Notes: generated from the letters alone by a model not told the origin. A stretch of 6,687 nt of DNA from DSUN01 sp035527715 (GCA_035527715.1 DATKZY010000238.1:1-6687), one strand, 5' to 3'. Positions 1-5,879 are shown, counted from the stretch's first letter. Program-made: numbers and translations.

Positions 1-190
1 GGCGGCAGAACGCCGGCGGCCAACGCTTCTGCCGCCCCCTGCGGGGGCTGGGCCCTGGACCCGCCCGAACCCACGGCTTACGCCGTGGGCTACCACCTGC
101 CGCCCGCCGTCGGCGGGCTACGGAGCCCGAGATGTGGGCAAAGATCAGGGCAACGCCCTGGGCTATCCTATCACGCCCTTGCAGGGCTAC
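1..190. repeat. Array of six short hairpins, four ending in GGGCTA
   Basis: This stretch upstream of the kinase promoter has no convincing gene. It holds perfect stems at 1-10/27-36 (ten pairs), 34-39/43-48, 70-77/82-89, 102-108/112-118, 146-151/155-160 and 175-179/183-187, with loops of three or four bases except the first. The 3' arms of the last four run into GGGCTA at 87, 115, 160 and 184. The arm sequences differ, so these are diverged or independently built units rather than copies of a single stem. They resemble REP-like intergenic palindromes; the mechanism and any RNA role are unknown. Confidence 0.65.
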
Positions 191-236
191 AGACAGCCGA
201 ACGCGGAAACTGGGGGCGTGTCAGCCATGCGCCTCC

Positions 237-265
237 TTGACTTCCCCCTCCCTGCTCGGTATCAT
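237..265 (+). promoter_or_regulatory. Predicted sigma70-type promoter of the kinase gene
   Basis: TTGACT (237-242) and TATCAT (260-265) each match the consensus at five of six positions and are separated by exactly 17 bases. Transcription would start near 272, giving a leader of about 39 bases before GTG 311. This spacing also argues against translation from ATG 134 or ATG 227. The prediction comes from sequence match alone; sigma preferences of this organism are unknown. Confidence 0.5.
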
Positions 266-299
266 CGTGTCCACCAGCAGCGGCGTCGCACTATTCCCC

Positions 300-306
300 G
301 GGGGAG
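300..306 (+). promoter_or_regulatory. Shine-Dalgarno-like site deciding the GTG 311 start
   Basis: GGGGGAG lies four bases before GTG 311. The protein then begins at once with a zinc ribbon (AKHPAKCPKCG), as expected for the true N-terminus, while the residues encoded upstream of 311 resemble no domain and overlap the hairpin array and the promoter. Confidence 0.55.
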
Positions 307-310
307 ACCC

Positions 311-3300
311 GTGGCCAAGCATCCTGCGAAGTGCCCCAAGTGCGGCCAGAGGGTGGACTACGAGTCCGCCGCCGGCGACTTCCTCCTCTGCCCCGGCTGC
401 CAGGCGAAGCTCAGGGTGCCCGGCCGCATCGAGACGCCATCGCGCTCCGAGCCCCCGCCGCCCGACGACCCGCTGATCGGCCAGACCCTCGGCGAGTTCG
501 AGATCGTCGCCGCCATCGGCCACGGCGGCATGGGCGCCGTCTACAGGGCATTCCAGCGCGCGCTCAACCGCTTCGTCGCCATCAAAGTCCTCCCCGAGCA
601 CCTGACGAGCGACACGAGCTTCATCGAGCGCTTCCACCGCGAGGCGCGCTCCGCCGCCGCCGTCCGCCACCCCAACATCATCGAAGTCTACACCATCAGC
701 CGCGACAAGGGCCACGAGTTCATCGCCATGGAGTTCGTGGACGGCGAGTCGCTCGCCGACCTCCTGAAGCGCGAGGGCAGCCTCGCCGCCGACCGCGCGG
801 TCGAGCTGATGACCCAGGTCGCCTCGGCCCTCGCCGAGGCCCACGCCGCGGGCATCTCCCACCGCGACATCAAGCCCGCGAACATCCTCCTCGACGCGCG
901 GGGCCGCGCCAAGGTCGCCGACTTCGGCCTCGCCAAGCAGGAGGGCGTGGACGTGAATGTCACGGCCACCGGCGCCTCGCTCGGCACCCCGCTCTACATG
1001 CCGCCCGAGGTGGCCGAGGGCAAGCCGGCCGACGCGCGGAGCGACCTCTATTCGCTCGGCGCCACCTTCTACCAGGCCCTCGCCGGCCGACCCCCGTTCG
1101 AGGGCGCCACGCACGCCGAGCTGATCCTCAAACACGTCCGCGCCACGCCCACGCCGCTCCACCAACTCGTCCCCGACGCGCCGATCAACCTCTGCCGCAC
1201 CATCCATCGGCTCCTCTACAAGAACCCTGCCGAGCGCTACGAAAGCGCCGACAAGCTCCTCGAGGCCCTCGGCCGCGTCGAGGCCCGCCTTGTGGGCGGC
1301 ACTGTGAGCGGCGTGTCCCCACGCCGCGGGCCATCGCGGGATGGGGACATCCCGCCTACAAGTGGCAGCGACGCCACCCGCACCCTGGCCCCCGACCGAG
1401 CCCCCGCCCGCCCTGCGACCCATCGTGCGGCTGCTCGCGGCGGTTCCCGCTCGCGCATCTTCCTCTTTGGCGGCATCGCCGCCGCCTTCCTCCTCGTTGT
1501 CCTCGTCCTCGCCCTTGGCCGACGCGGCCCTCGCAGCTCTTCTTCCGTCCGTCCCAGTACCCGAACACCGAACACCGAACACCGCACCCCCGAGCCCGCC
1601 GTCCTCGAACAGCACGCAGCGCTGTGCCTCGAGTACGCGCAGGTCTGTGCGAAGCGCGACGACTGGGCCAAGGCCAAGGAATACCTCGACGACCTCGCGT
1701 CCAAGTATGCGTCCACCCGCTTCGCCTCCGACAACAAGGCCGCCATCGCCGCCCTCCGCGCCCAGGCCGAAGCCGGTCTCATGCCTATCGCCAAGTCGAA
1801 GCAGCCGTCCACCCCCGAGCCGAAAGGCGCTCCACCGGCTCCGGGAGCGCCCGTTGGCGCCATCAAAGTCGCCCTTCGCCTGGCGCTCGAAGGGAATACC
1901 ACCGGCATCATGGCGCTCTCGCCCCTCGGGAAGGAACTCGCCTGGACCGGCGGGTCCCTCGGCGGCTTCAACGTGGCGCCGCTTGACGCACTGGAGAAGC
2001 CCAAGTGGATTCGAGCGCGGCCCAACAATCGCGTCTTTTGCCTGGCCTGGGGTGGCGACCGCCGACCACTGGCGGCCTGTGGCGATCCCTACGGAGCCGC
2101 CGTCTGGGACCGCACCAACGTCGTGTGTAAACTCGGCTACGGGGGCCAGAAGAGCACGATCTGCGCCGTCGCCGTATCCCCCGATGCCACCCGCCTCGCC
2201 AGCGGCTCGTCCGACAAGTCGATCTGGATGTGGGACATCAGGACCAGCAAACCGGTGTGGAAACGGGAGGCCGTGTTGTGCTACTACGCTCTGGCCTTCA
2301 CGCCCGACGGCCGCCTCCTTGTGTGCGGCGGCCCCGATGGCAAGGTCCACCTCCTGAATGCCGACACAGGGAAGACGGAGCGCGAGCTGGCCGGCCACGA
2401 GGCACGTATCCACGGCCTCGCCATCAGCCTCGACGGCACGGGGCTCGCCACCGCCTCGGAGGATAGGACGGTCCGCCTGTGGGACCTCAAGACGGGCGCT
2501 CCGCGGCACACCCTGGCCGGCCACACCGACAACGTCGACACCGTCGCCTTCTCGCGCGATGGCGTCCTCGTGGCCTCCGGCGGCAAGGACTCGACCGCCC
2601 GCCTGTGGGACGCGCGCACCGGCCGCCTGCTCCACACGATCACCGACCACAAGGCAGCGGTCCGCTCCGTCGCCTTCTCGTCTGCCGAAGACCTCCTCGT
2701 GACGGCCGGCGAGGACGGCCTGCGCCTCTGGGATGTGGCGGTCGAGGCCGGCCCTGCGCCCCCGCCTGGCGACGAATGGACCACGCTGCCCAACGGCTGG
2801 CGCGTGGGTAAGCCGGTGAACCTCGGGCCGGGGGTGAACTGCCCGAACGTGGACACGGGACCCCACGTGTCCGCGGATGGCCTGACGCTGCTGTTCAGCT
2901 CTTGCCGCCCTGGGGGACGAGGCCACGACACCTGCGACCTGTGGATGTGCACGCGGCGCAGCGTCGCCGAGCCCTGGGGGTCTCCGGCCAATCTTGGCCC
3001 CCAAGTCAACAGCACAGATGACGAACTCGATCCCTGCCTGTCCGCCGACGGCCTGACGCTTTACTTCGGCTCTGACCGCCCGGGCGGTCTGGGGAAGTAC
3101 GACTTGTGGATGTGCACGCGGCGCACCGTGGGCGACCCGTGGGGGTCGGCGCAGAGTCTCGGCCCGGGCCTCAACAGCGCCGCAGACGACGTCGGGCCAT
3201 GCGTGTCGGCCGATGAACTGCTCCTGATCTTCAAGTCGGACCGGCCGGGTGGGCATGGGCGCAACGACCTGTGGATGTGCACGCGCCGCCGCACGGCCGA

Positions 3301-5140
3301 CGCCTGGGGGCCTCCGGTCAACGCCGGCCCCGTGCTCAACGGCCCCGGGGAGTCGAGCAGCGCATCCCTGTCCGGCGATGGCCTGACATTGCTGTTCGGC
3401 GCGCCAAGCCGCGCGGGCGGGAAGGGGGGCCTGGACGTGGTGATGAGTATGCGGCGCACCGCTGCCGAGGCGTTTGGGGCGCCGGTGAGCCTTGGCGCAG
3501 GGCTCAACGAGGGCAGCACCAACAGCTCGCCGGCTCTCTCGGCCGACGGCCGAGTGCTCTACTTCCACTCTGACCGTCCCGGCGGCCAGGGCAAGTTCGA
3601 CCTCTGGCAGGCGCCCCTCCTCCCGCCCGGCGCCGCAGCAGCCGCCCCGCCTGACGACGAGGCGCGCTGGGGGCCGTGGGAGGAACTGTTCGACGGCAAG
3701 ACGCTCAACGGCTGGGCGCGCAGGCTCAACAAGGACGACGCTCTGGTCGTCGAGGACGGTCAGATCTGCATGAGACCCAGCACGGCAATTGACGGCACCG
3801 AGCGCAACATGCGCAACATGGGCCTCGCCTGTACAGGCGAGATGCCCAGAGACGGTTACGAAGTGGCATACGAGGCCATGCGAGTGGCGGGGAGTTACGA
3901 CTTCGCCACGCTGGCCTTCCCTGTTGGTGGAGAGGAATGTCTGCTCAAAGTCGGCTGCGGCCAAAACGGGCGGGGCATCTGCCTCAACGGAACAGATGTA
4001 GACCCCGCTGCGCTTTCGGAGGCGACTTTCAAGACGGGACAGTGGTATCGCATGCGCCTGCGCGTTACGGGAGGTCGGATCCAGGCGTGGATTGACGAGG
4101 AGCAGGTCATCGACTTCGCGAGGGCCGGCCATCGCTTCATCGGGACGAAGGAATCGAAGGAACTCATGCCGCTGGGGCTCCTTTGCCATGCGACCCACGC
4201 TGCCTTCCGCTCCATCCGCCTCCGCCGGCTCAAGCCCGAGGGCGCCGAGGCGCCGAAGGCTGGGGCGGGGAAGGTCTACACCGAGTGGCCCTTCGACGAG
4301 AAGGAGGCCAAGCGGCGGCAGGAGGAGACGGCGAAGGCCCTCGGCGTGCCCGTCGAGCAGGACGTTGATCTCGGCAACGGGGTGAAGATGACGATGGTCC
4401 TCATCCCCGCCGGAGAGTTCGTGATGGGACATCCCGAGAAGCCGACGCCTGCGGAACTCGGCATGCTCTACGGCAAGGAGGATGCAAAGTACTCCTACAG
4501 ACGTGAGCGTCCGCAGCATCGTGTTCGGCTCACAACGCCCTTCTGGCTCGGCAGGACCGAAGTGACCCAAGCCCAATGGCAGGCGGTCGTGGGCACGAAC
4601 CCAAGCAACTTCAAGGCGCCAGAAAACCCAGTGGACAACGTGTCCTGGGACGACTGCCAGACCTTCCTGACCCAACTGAACGAGAAGTCCGCCCGAGGAG
4701 GGTTCCGGCTGCCGACAGAGGCGGAATGGGAACACGCCTGCCGGGCCGGCGCCGCTACGCAGTTCTACTTTGGCGACGCCAGTGAGCCGTTGAGCGACCA
4801 TGCCTGGTGGCAGGAGAATTCCGGGAACCGGACGAACCCAGTGGGGCGGAAGAAGGCCAACAGGTGGAATCTGTGCGACATGATAGGCAATGTGTGGGAA
4901 TGGTGCGAGGATGGCTACGGCGACTATGCCTCAGTTGCCCAGACCGACCCGACAGGCCTGGCCGAAGCGAAGGACTGCGTCATGCGCGGAGGCGACTACG
5001 GCTCCGTCCTGCGCTACTGTCGTTCTGCCACTCGCGGGTTCCGCCCCCGGACGGGCAAGCTGGCCTACTTCGGGTTTCGTGTTGCGCTTGCCCTGAAGGC
5101 CCCAGCGGGCGCCGAGGCGCCGAAGGCCGGGGCAAAGTAG
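311..5140 (+). CDS. Multidomain membrane Ser/Thr protein kinase (zinc ribbon, kinase, TM, WD40, PD40, DUF1080, FGE-like)
   Basis: Predicted transmembrane receptor-like kinase of 1609 residues. Numbering from GTG 311: zinc ribbon with CPKC at 8-11 and CPGC at 27-30; Hanks-type kinase at about 62-325, with glycine loop IGHGGMGAVY (69-78), VAIK lysine K92, helix-C glutamate E111, HRDIKPAN (184-191), DFG (204-206) and GTPLYMPPE (225-233), so all catalytic residues are present. A Pro/Arg-rich linker precedes one hydrophobic helix at 383-403. Then come a short TPR-like helical stretch (431-489), a WD40 propeller of about seven blades (532-810), five PD40 repeats (835-1101), a DUF1080-type domain starting at LFDGKTLNGW (1121-1306) and an FGE-sulfatase-like domain (1352-1594). 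The FGE-like part has Ser at the first catalytic Cys position. GTG 311 is chosen because a promoter and ribosome site lie just upstream; in-frame ATGs at 134 and 227 lie before or inside that promoter. Kinase activity is well supported; ligand and targets are unknown. Topology (kinase inside, propellers outside) is inferred. Confidence 0.92.
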   Translation: MAKHPAKCPKCGQRVDYESAAGDFLLCPGCQAKLRVPGRIETPSRSEPPPPDDPLIGQTLGEFEIVAAIGHGGMGAVYRAFQRALNRFVAIKVLPEHLTSDTSFIERFHREARSAAAVRHPNIIEVYTISRDKGHEFIAMEFVDGESLADLLKREGSLAADRAVELMTQVASALAEAHAAGISHRDIKPANILLDARGRAKVADFGLAKQEGVDVNVTATGASLGTPLYMPPEVAEGKPADARSDLYSLGATFYQALAGRPPFEGATHAELILKHVRATPTPLHQLVPDAPINLCRTIHRLLYKNPAERYESADKLLEALGRVEARLVGGTVSGVSPRRGPSRDGDIPPTSGSDATRTLAPDRAPARPATHRAAARGGSRSRIFLFGGIAAAFLLVVLVLALGRRGPRSSSSVRPSTRTPNTEHRTPEPAVLEQHAALCLEYAQVCAKRDDWAKAKEYLDDLASKYASTRFASDNKAAIAALRAQAEAGLMPIAKSKQPSTPEPKGAPPAPGAPVGAIKVALRLALEGNTTGIMALSPLGKELAWTGGSLGGFNVAPLDALEKPKWIRARPNNRVFCLAWGGDRRPLAACGDPYGAAVWDRTNVVCKLGYGGQKSTICAVAVSPDATRLASGSSDKSIWMWDIRTSKPVWKREAVLCYYALAFTPDGRLLVCGGPDGKVHLLNADTGKTERELAGHEARIHGLAISLDGTGLATASEDRTVRLWDLKTGAPRHTLAGHTDNVDTVAFSRDGVLVASGGKDSTARLWDARTGRLLHTITDHKAAVRSVAFSSAEDLLVTAGEDGLRLWDVAVEAGPAPPPGDEWTTLPNGWRVGKPVNLGPGVNCPNVDTGPHVSADGLTLLFSSCRPGGRGHDTCDLWMCTRRSVAEPWGSPANLGPQVNSTDDELDPCLSADGLTLYFGSDRPGGLGKYDLWMCTRRTVGDPWGSAQSLGPGLNSAADDVGPCVSADELLLIFKSDRPGGHGRNDLWMCTRRRTADAWGPPVNAGPVLNGPGESSSASLSGDGLTLLFGAPSRAGGKGGLDVVMSMRRTAAEAFGAPVSLGAGLNEGSTNSSPALSADGRVLYFHSDRPGGQGKFDLWQAPLLPPGAAAAAPPDDEARWGPWEELFDGKTLNGWARRLNKDDALVVEDGQICMRPSTAIDGTERNMRNMGLACTGEMPRDGYEVAYEAMRVAGSYDFATLAFPVGGEECLLKVGCGQNGRGICLNGTDVDPAALSEATFKTGQWYRMRLRVTGGRIQAWIDEEQVIDFARAGHRFIGTKESKELMPLGLLCHATHAAFRSIRLRRLKPEGAEAPKAGAGKVYTEWPFDEKEAKRRQEETAKALGVPVEQDVDLGNGVKMTMVLIPAGEFVMGHPEKPTPAELGMLYGKEDAKYSYRRERPQHRVRLTTPFWLGRTEVTQAQWQAVVGTNPSNFKAPENPVDNVSWDDCQTFLTQLNEKSARGGFRLPTEAEWEHACRAGAATQFYFGDASEPLSDHAWWQENSGNRTNPVGRKKANRWNLCDMIGNVWEWCEDGYGDYASVAQTDPTGLAEAKDCVMRGGDYGSVLRYCRSATRGFRPRTGKLAYFGFRVALALKAPAGAEAPKAGAK
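1561..1588 (+). repeat. Heptanucleotide tandem repeat inside the kinase gene (unit CCGAACA)
   Basis: Three perfect CCGAACA units (1561-1581) are followed by a degenerate fourth (CCGCACC). Because seven is not a multiple of three, the tract encodes TPNTEHRTP. It sits just after the membrane helix, in the low-complexity juxtamembrane linker, where insertion of extra sequence would be tolerated. Gain or loss of one unit would shift the reading frame; three units would preserve it. Confidence 0.8.
1904..2740 (+). other. WD40 beta-propeller region of the kinase protein
   Basis: About seven blades, residues 532-810 from GTG 311. Later blades are the clearest, with the pattern GH..x..V..VAFS.DG..LASG..D...RLWD: for example LAGHEARIHGLAIS followed by ATASEDRTVRLWD, and LAGHTDNVDTVAFS followed by ASGGKDSTARLWD. 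The first two blades are degenerate. WD40 propellers are protein-interaction platforms; here the region follows the membrane helix and is probably extracytoplasmic. Confidence 0.85.
2813..3613 (+). repeat. Five PD40 (WD40-like) repeats of 55-57 codons within the kinase gene
   Basis: Units begin at codons near 2813, 2984, 3149, 3314 and 3482. Each reads roughly N.GP.LN...., then SADGLTLYF.SDRPGG.GKYDLWMCTRR, then a WG turn. The DLWMCTRR core is almost identical in the first three units also at DNA level (from 2936, 3103 and 3268), showing recent or homogenised duplication. The fourth unit (DVVMSMRR) and the fifth (DLWQAP) have diverged. PD40 repeats form TolB-like propellers; the ligand is unknown. 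Confidence 0.88.
3671..4228 (+). other. DUF1080 / concanavalin-like domain of the kinase protein
   Basis: Residues about 1121-1306 from GTG 311. It opens with the family signature WEELFDGKTLNGW and continues with an alternating beta pattern including GYEVAYEAMR, TGQWYRMRLRV, GGRIQAWIDEEQVIDF and a closing FRSIRLRRL, as in DUF1080 (3-keto-disaccharide hydrolase, concanavalin-like fold). Carbohydrate binding is plausible from the fold; nothing in the sequence proves catalysis. Confidence 0.75.
4240..4260 (+). repeat. Direct repeat copy 1, before the FGE-like cassette
   Basis: Twenty-one bases encoding part of EGAEAPKAG, identical to 5107-5127; extending by six more bases adds only one mismatch. 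It forms the linker between the DUF1080 and FGE-like domains. Confidence 0.85.
4364..5092 (+). other. FGE-sulfatase-like (SUMF1 family) domain lacking one catalytic Cys
   Basis: Residues about 1352-1594 from GTG 311. Family landmarks are MVLIPAGEFVMG, TPFWLGRTEVTQAQWQAV, NPVDNVSWDDCQTF, FRLPTEAEWEHACRAG, MIGNVWEWCEDGY and RGGDYGSVLRYCRSATR. In genuine formylglycine-generating enzymes the last motif has two copper-binding cysteines (RGGSYMCHRSYC in human). Aligned without gaps, the first is Ser (residue 1565) and only the second remains (Cys 1570). It is therefore probably a binding or structural module. Confidence 0.85.
5107..5127 (+). repeat. Direct repeat copy 2, after the FGE-like cassette
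   Basis: Identical to 4240-4260 and offset by 867 bases (289 codons), so both copies are in the same frame. It encodes the last residues of the kinase protein (AGAEAPKAGAK, then stop). Confidence 0.85.
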
Positions 5141-5144
5141 GGTT

Positions 5145-5253
5145 CTCTCGTTCCCAAGCTCTGCTTGGGCACGGTGTCTTGGAAGCTCCCGCTTCCAAAC
5201 GCCAGCAGGAGCTGGCACGGCGGCGTCGCGAAGCGGGAGCTTCGCAACGAGAG
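5145..5253. repeat. Compound palindrome: four hairpins enclosed by an outer inverted repeat
   Basis: The outer arms CTCTCGTT (5145-5152) and AACGAGAG (5246-5253) are perfect complements. Directly inside lie four perfect hairpins: CCCAAGC/GCTTGGG (5153-5169), TTGGAAGC/GCTTCCAA (5179-5198), GCCAGC/GCTGGC (5201-5216) and GCGAAGC/GCTTCGC (5228-5245), with loops of three or four bases. The first and last hairpins abut the outer arms without a gap. The element starts four bases after the kinase stop codon and has no T-run, so it is not a standard terminator, although it could protect or end the transcript. It resembles dispersed intergenic palindromic or MITE-like elements. Confidence 0.8.
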
Positions 5254-5269
5254 GATGCGCCAGTCGTGC

Positions 5270-5320
5270 TTGACAGGCCGGGGGATTTGTGGTTGCATTG
5301 AACGCGCGGCTGACTACAAT
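5270..5320 (+). promoter_or_regulatory. Weak promoter-like sequence in the intergenic gap
   Basis: A perfect TTGACA (5270-5275) has no good -10 at the right distance. A good -10, TACAAT (5315-5320), has only TTGCAT (5293-5298) at a 16-base spacing. Either pairing is imperfect, and no convincing gene follows within 600 bases, so this is a tentative entry. Confidence 0.18.
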
Positions 5321-5379
5321 GAGGGTAGGCGGTCGCGAACGACAACCGGCGAATGCGGCGCGAATCGAACAACCTCTGC

Positions 5380-5426
5380 CGTGTTCGTGATGAGCAGGGC
5401 TTGGCAAAGCCCAACCGACAAACACG
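5380..5426. repeat. Nested palindrome around GGGCTT/AAGCCC
   Basis: The inner stem GGGCTT (5397-5402) pairs with AAGCCC (5407-5412) across a four-base loop. The outer arms CGTGTTCGT (5380-5388) and ACAAACACG (5418-5426) pair with one mismatch. The two stems are separated by short unpaired stretches. It looks like a second, different intergenic palindromic element. Confidence 0.6.
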
Positions 5427-5597
5427 CGAGGGGACCAGCAGAACTGTCAGTGGAAAACAAGCCTCGGCCGAGGACGTTTGAAACTGGCATCTGGTTCCCA
5501 CCTTGATGTAGGGTTGGCGCCGGCCTGCTCCACGGCACAAGGCGGAGGTTGTTTTTTGGGCCCCGCCCTTGCATGATCCCACGCCAAGCCCTATTCT
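5427..5597. other. Intergenic stretch without a recognisable gene
   Basis: Contains a perfect 12-base palindrome CCTCGGCCGAGG (5462-5473) and a T6 run (5552-5557) preceded by only a weak, bulged six-pair stem (5520-5526/5540-5545). Short open frames on both strands have no recognisable domain, ribosome site or coding character. Confidence 0.5.
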
Positions 5598-5625
5598 GAT
5601 TGCGGATTACGGATTGCGGATTCGC
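5598..5625. repeat. Intergenic heptanucleotide tandem repeat (GATTGCG type)
   Basis: Four units of seven bases: GATTGCG, GATTACG, GATTGCG, GATTCGC. Units one and three are identical; unit two differs by one base and unit four is more degenerate. It has the same period as the CCGAACA tract in the kinase gene but a different unit. Confidence 0.75.
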
Positions 5626-5629
5626 AACA

Positions 5630-5678
5630 CTTCAGCCGTCTGAAGCTCCTGCCCCCACCGACCTCGCGTCGGTGGAGC
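5630..5678. repeat. Two adjacent hairpins
   Basis: CTTCAG/CTGAAG (5630-5635/5640-5645, loop CCGT) is followed by CCACCGAC/GTCGGTGG (5655-5662/5668-5675, loop of five). GCTCC at 5645-5649 can also pair with GGAGC at 5674-5678 as a competing extension. No T-run follows, so a terminator role is not supported. Confidence 0.55.
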
Positions 5679-5705
5679 AAGGGATTGGCAACTACGCGAG
5701 CCGGA

Positions 5706-5820
5706 CCTCACCCCTCTCTACCCCTCTCCCTTCCAGGGAGAGGGCAGGGTGAGGGTGGGGCTTCGAGGCAAGGTGCACCCTCCCCCTGCCCCCTCCCTCT
5801 GAGAGGGAGGGGGGTGGGGG
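5706..5820. repeat. Two pyrimidine/purine palindromes in tandem
   Basis: Unit one: the outer arms CCTCACCC (5706-5713) and GGGTGAGG (5747-5754) enclose CCCTCTCCCT/AGGGAGAGGG (5722-5731/5735-5744). Unit two: an 11-pair stem at 5789-5799/5803-5813 with the inner arm reading CCCTCCCTC. On the minus strand the region reads as peptides such as HPHPALSLEGRG, a spurious translation characteristic of a widely dispersed intergenic palindrome family (recognised from memory). Not a gene. Confidence 0.7.
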
Positions 5821-5849
5821 CAAGGGGCGAGCGATAGGGGCCAATCCCT

Positions 5850-5879
5850 CGCCCCACTGGGACAAGCCCAGTGGGGGCG
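5850..5879. repeat. Hairpin about 50 bases upstream of rarA
   Basis: CCCCACTGGG (5852-5861) pairs perfectly with CCCAGTGGGG (5867-5876) over a five-base loop; two more pairs form beyond a single bulged G. It could lie in the rarA leader or be one more dispersed palindrome; the sequence does not decide. Confidence 0.55.

Noticed and set aside
134..310. An N-terminal extension of the kinase from ATG 134 or ATG 227
   Set aside because: The extension overlaps the hairpin array and the predicted promoter, shows no domain, and GTG 311 has a better ribosome site followed directly by the zinc ribbon.
221..4801. A 1526-codon open frame on the minus strand, antisense to the kinase gene
   Set aside because: Its translation is low-complexity, rich in Arg, Gly, Ala and Val, with no recognisable domain. 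Long antisense openness is expected opposite a GC-rich gene, and the plus strand has clear domains throughout.
5145..5253. CRISPR array or tRNA cloverleaf
   Set aside because: The hairpins differ from one another and there are no spacers of equal length, so it is not CRISPR; stem lengths, loops and the absence of TTC and CCA-type positions do not fit a tRNA.
5165..5506. A 113-codon plus-strand open frame in the intergenic gap
   Set aside because: It begins inside the compound palindrome and runs through the nested palindrome; there is no ribosome site or recognisable domain.
5520..5557. A possible intrinsic terminator before T6 at 5552-5557
   Set aside because: The stem has only six pairs with a bulge and a 13-base loop, and lies six bases away from the T-run; it is also nearly 400 bases after the kinase stop.
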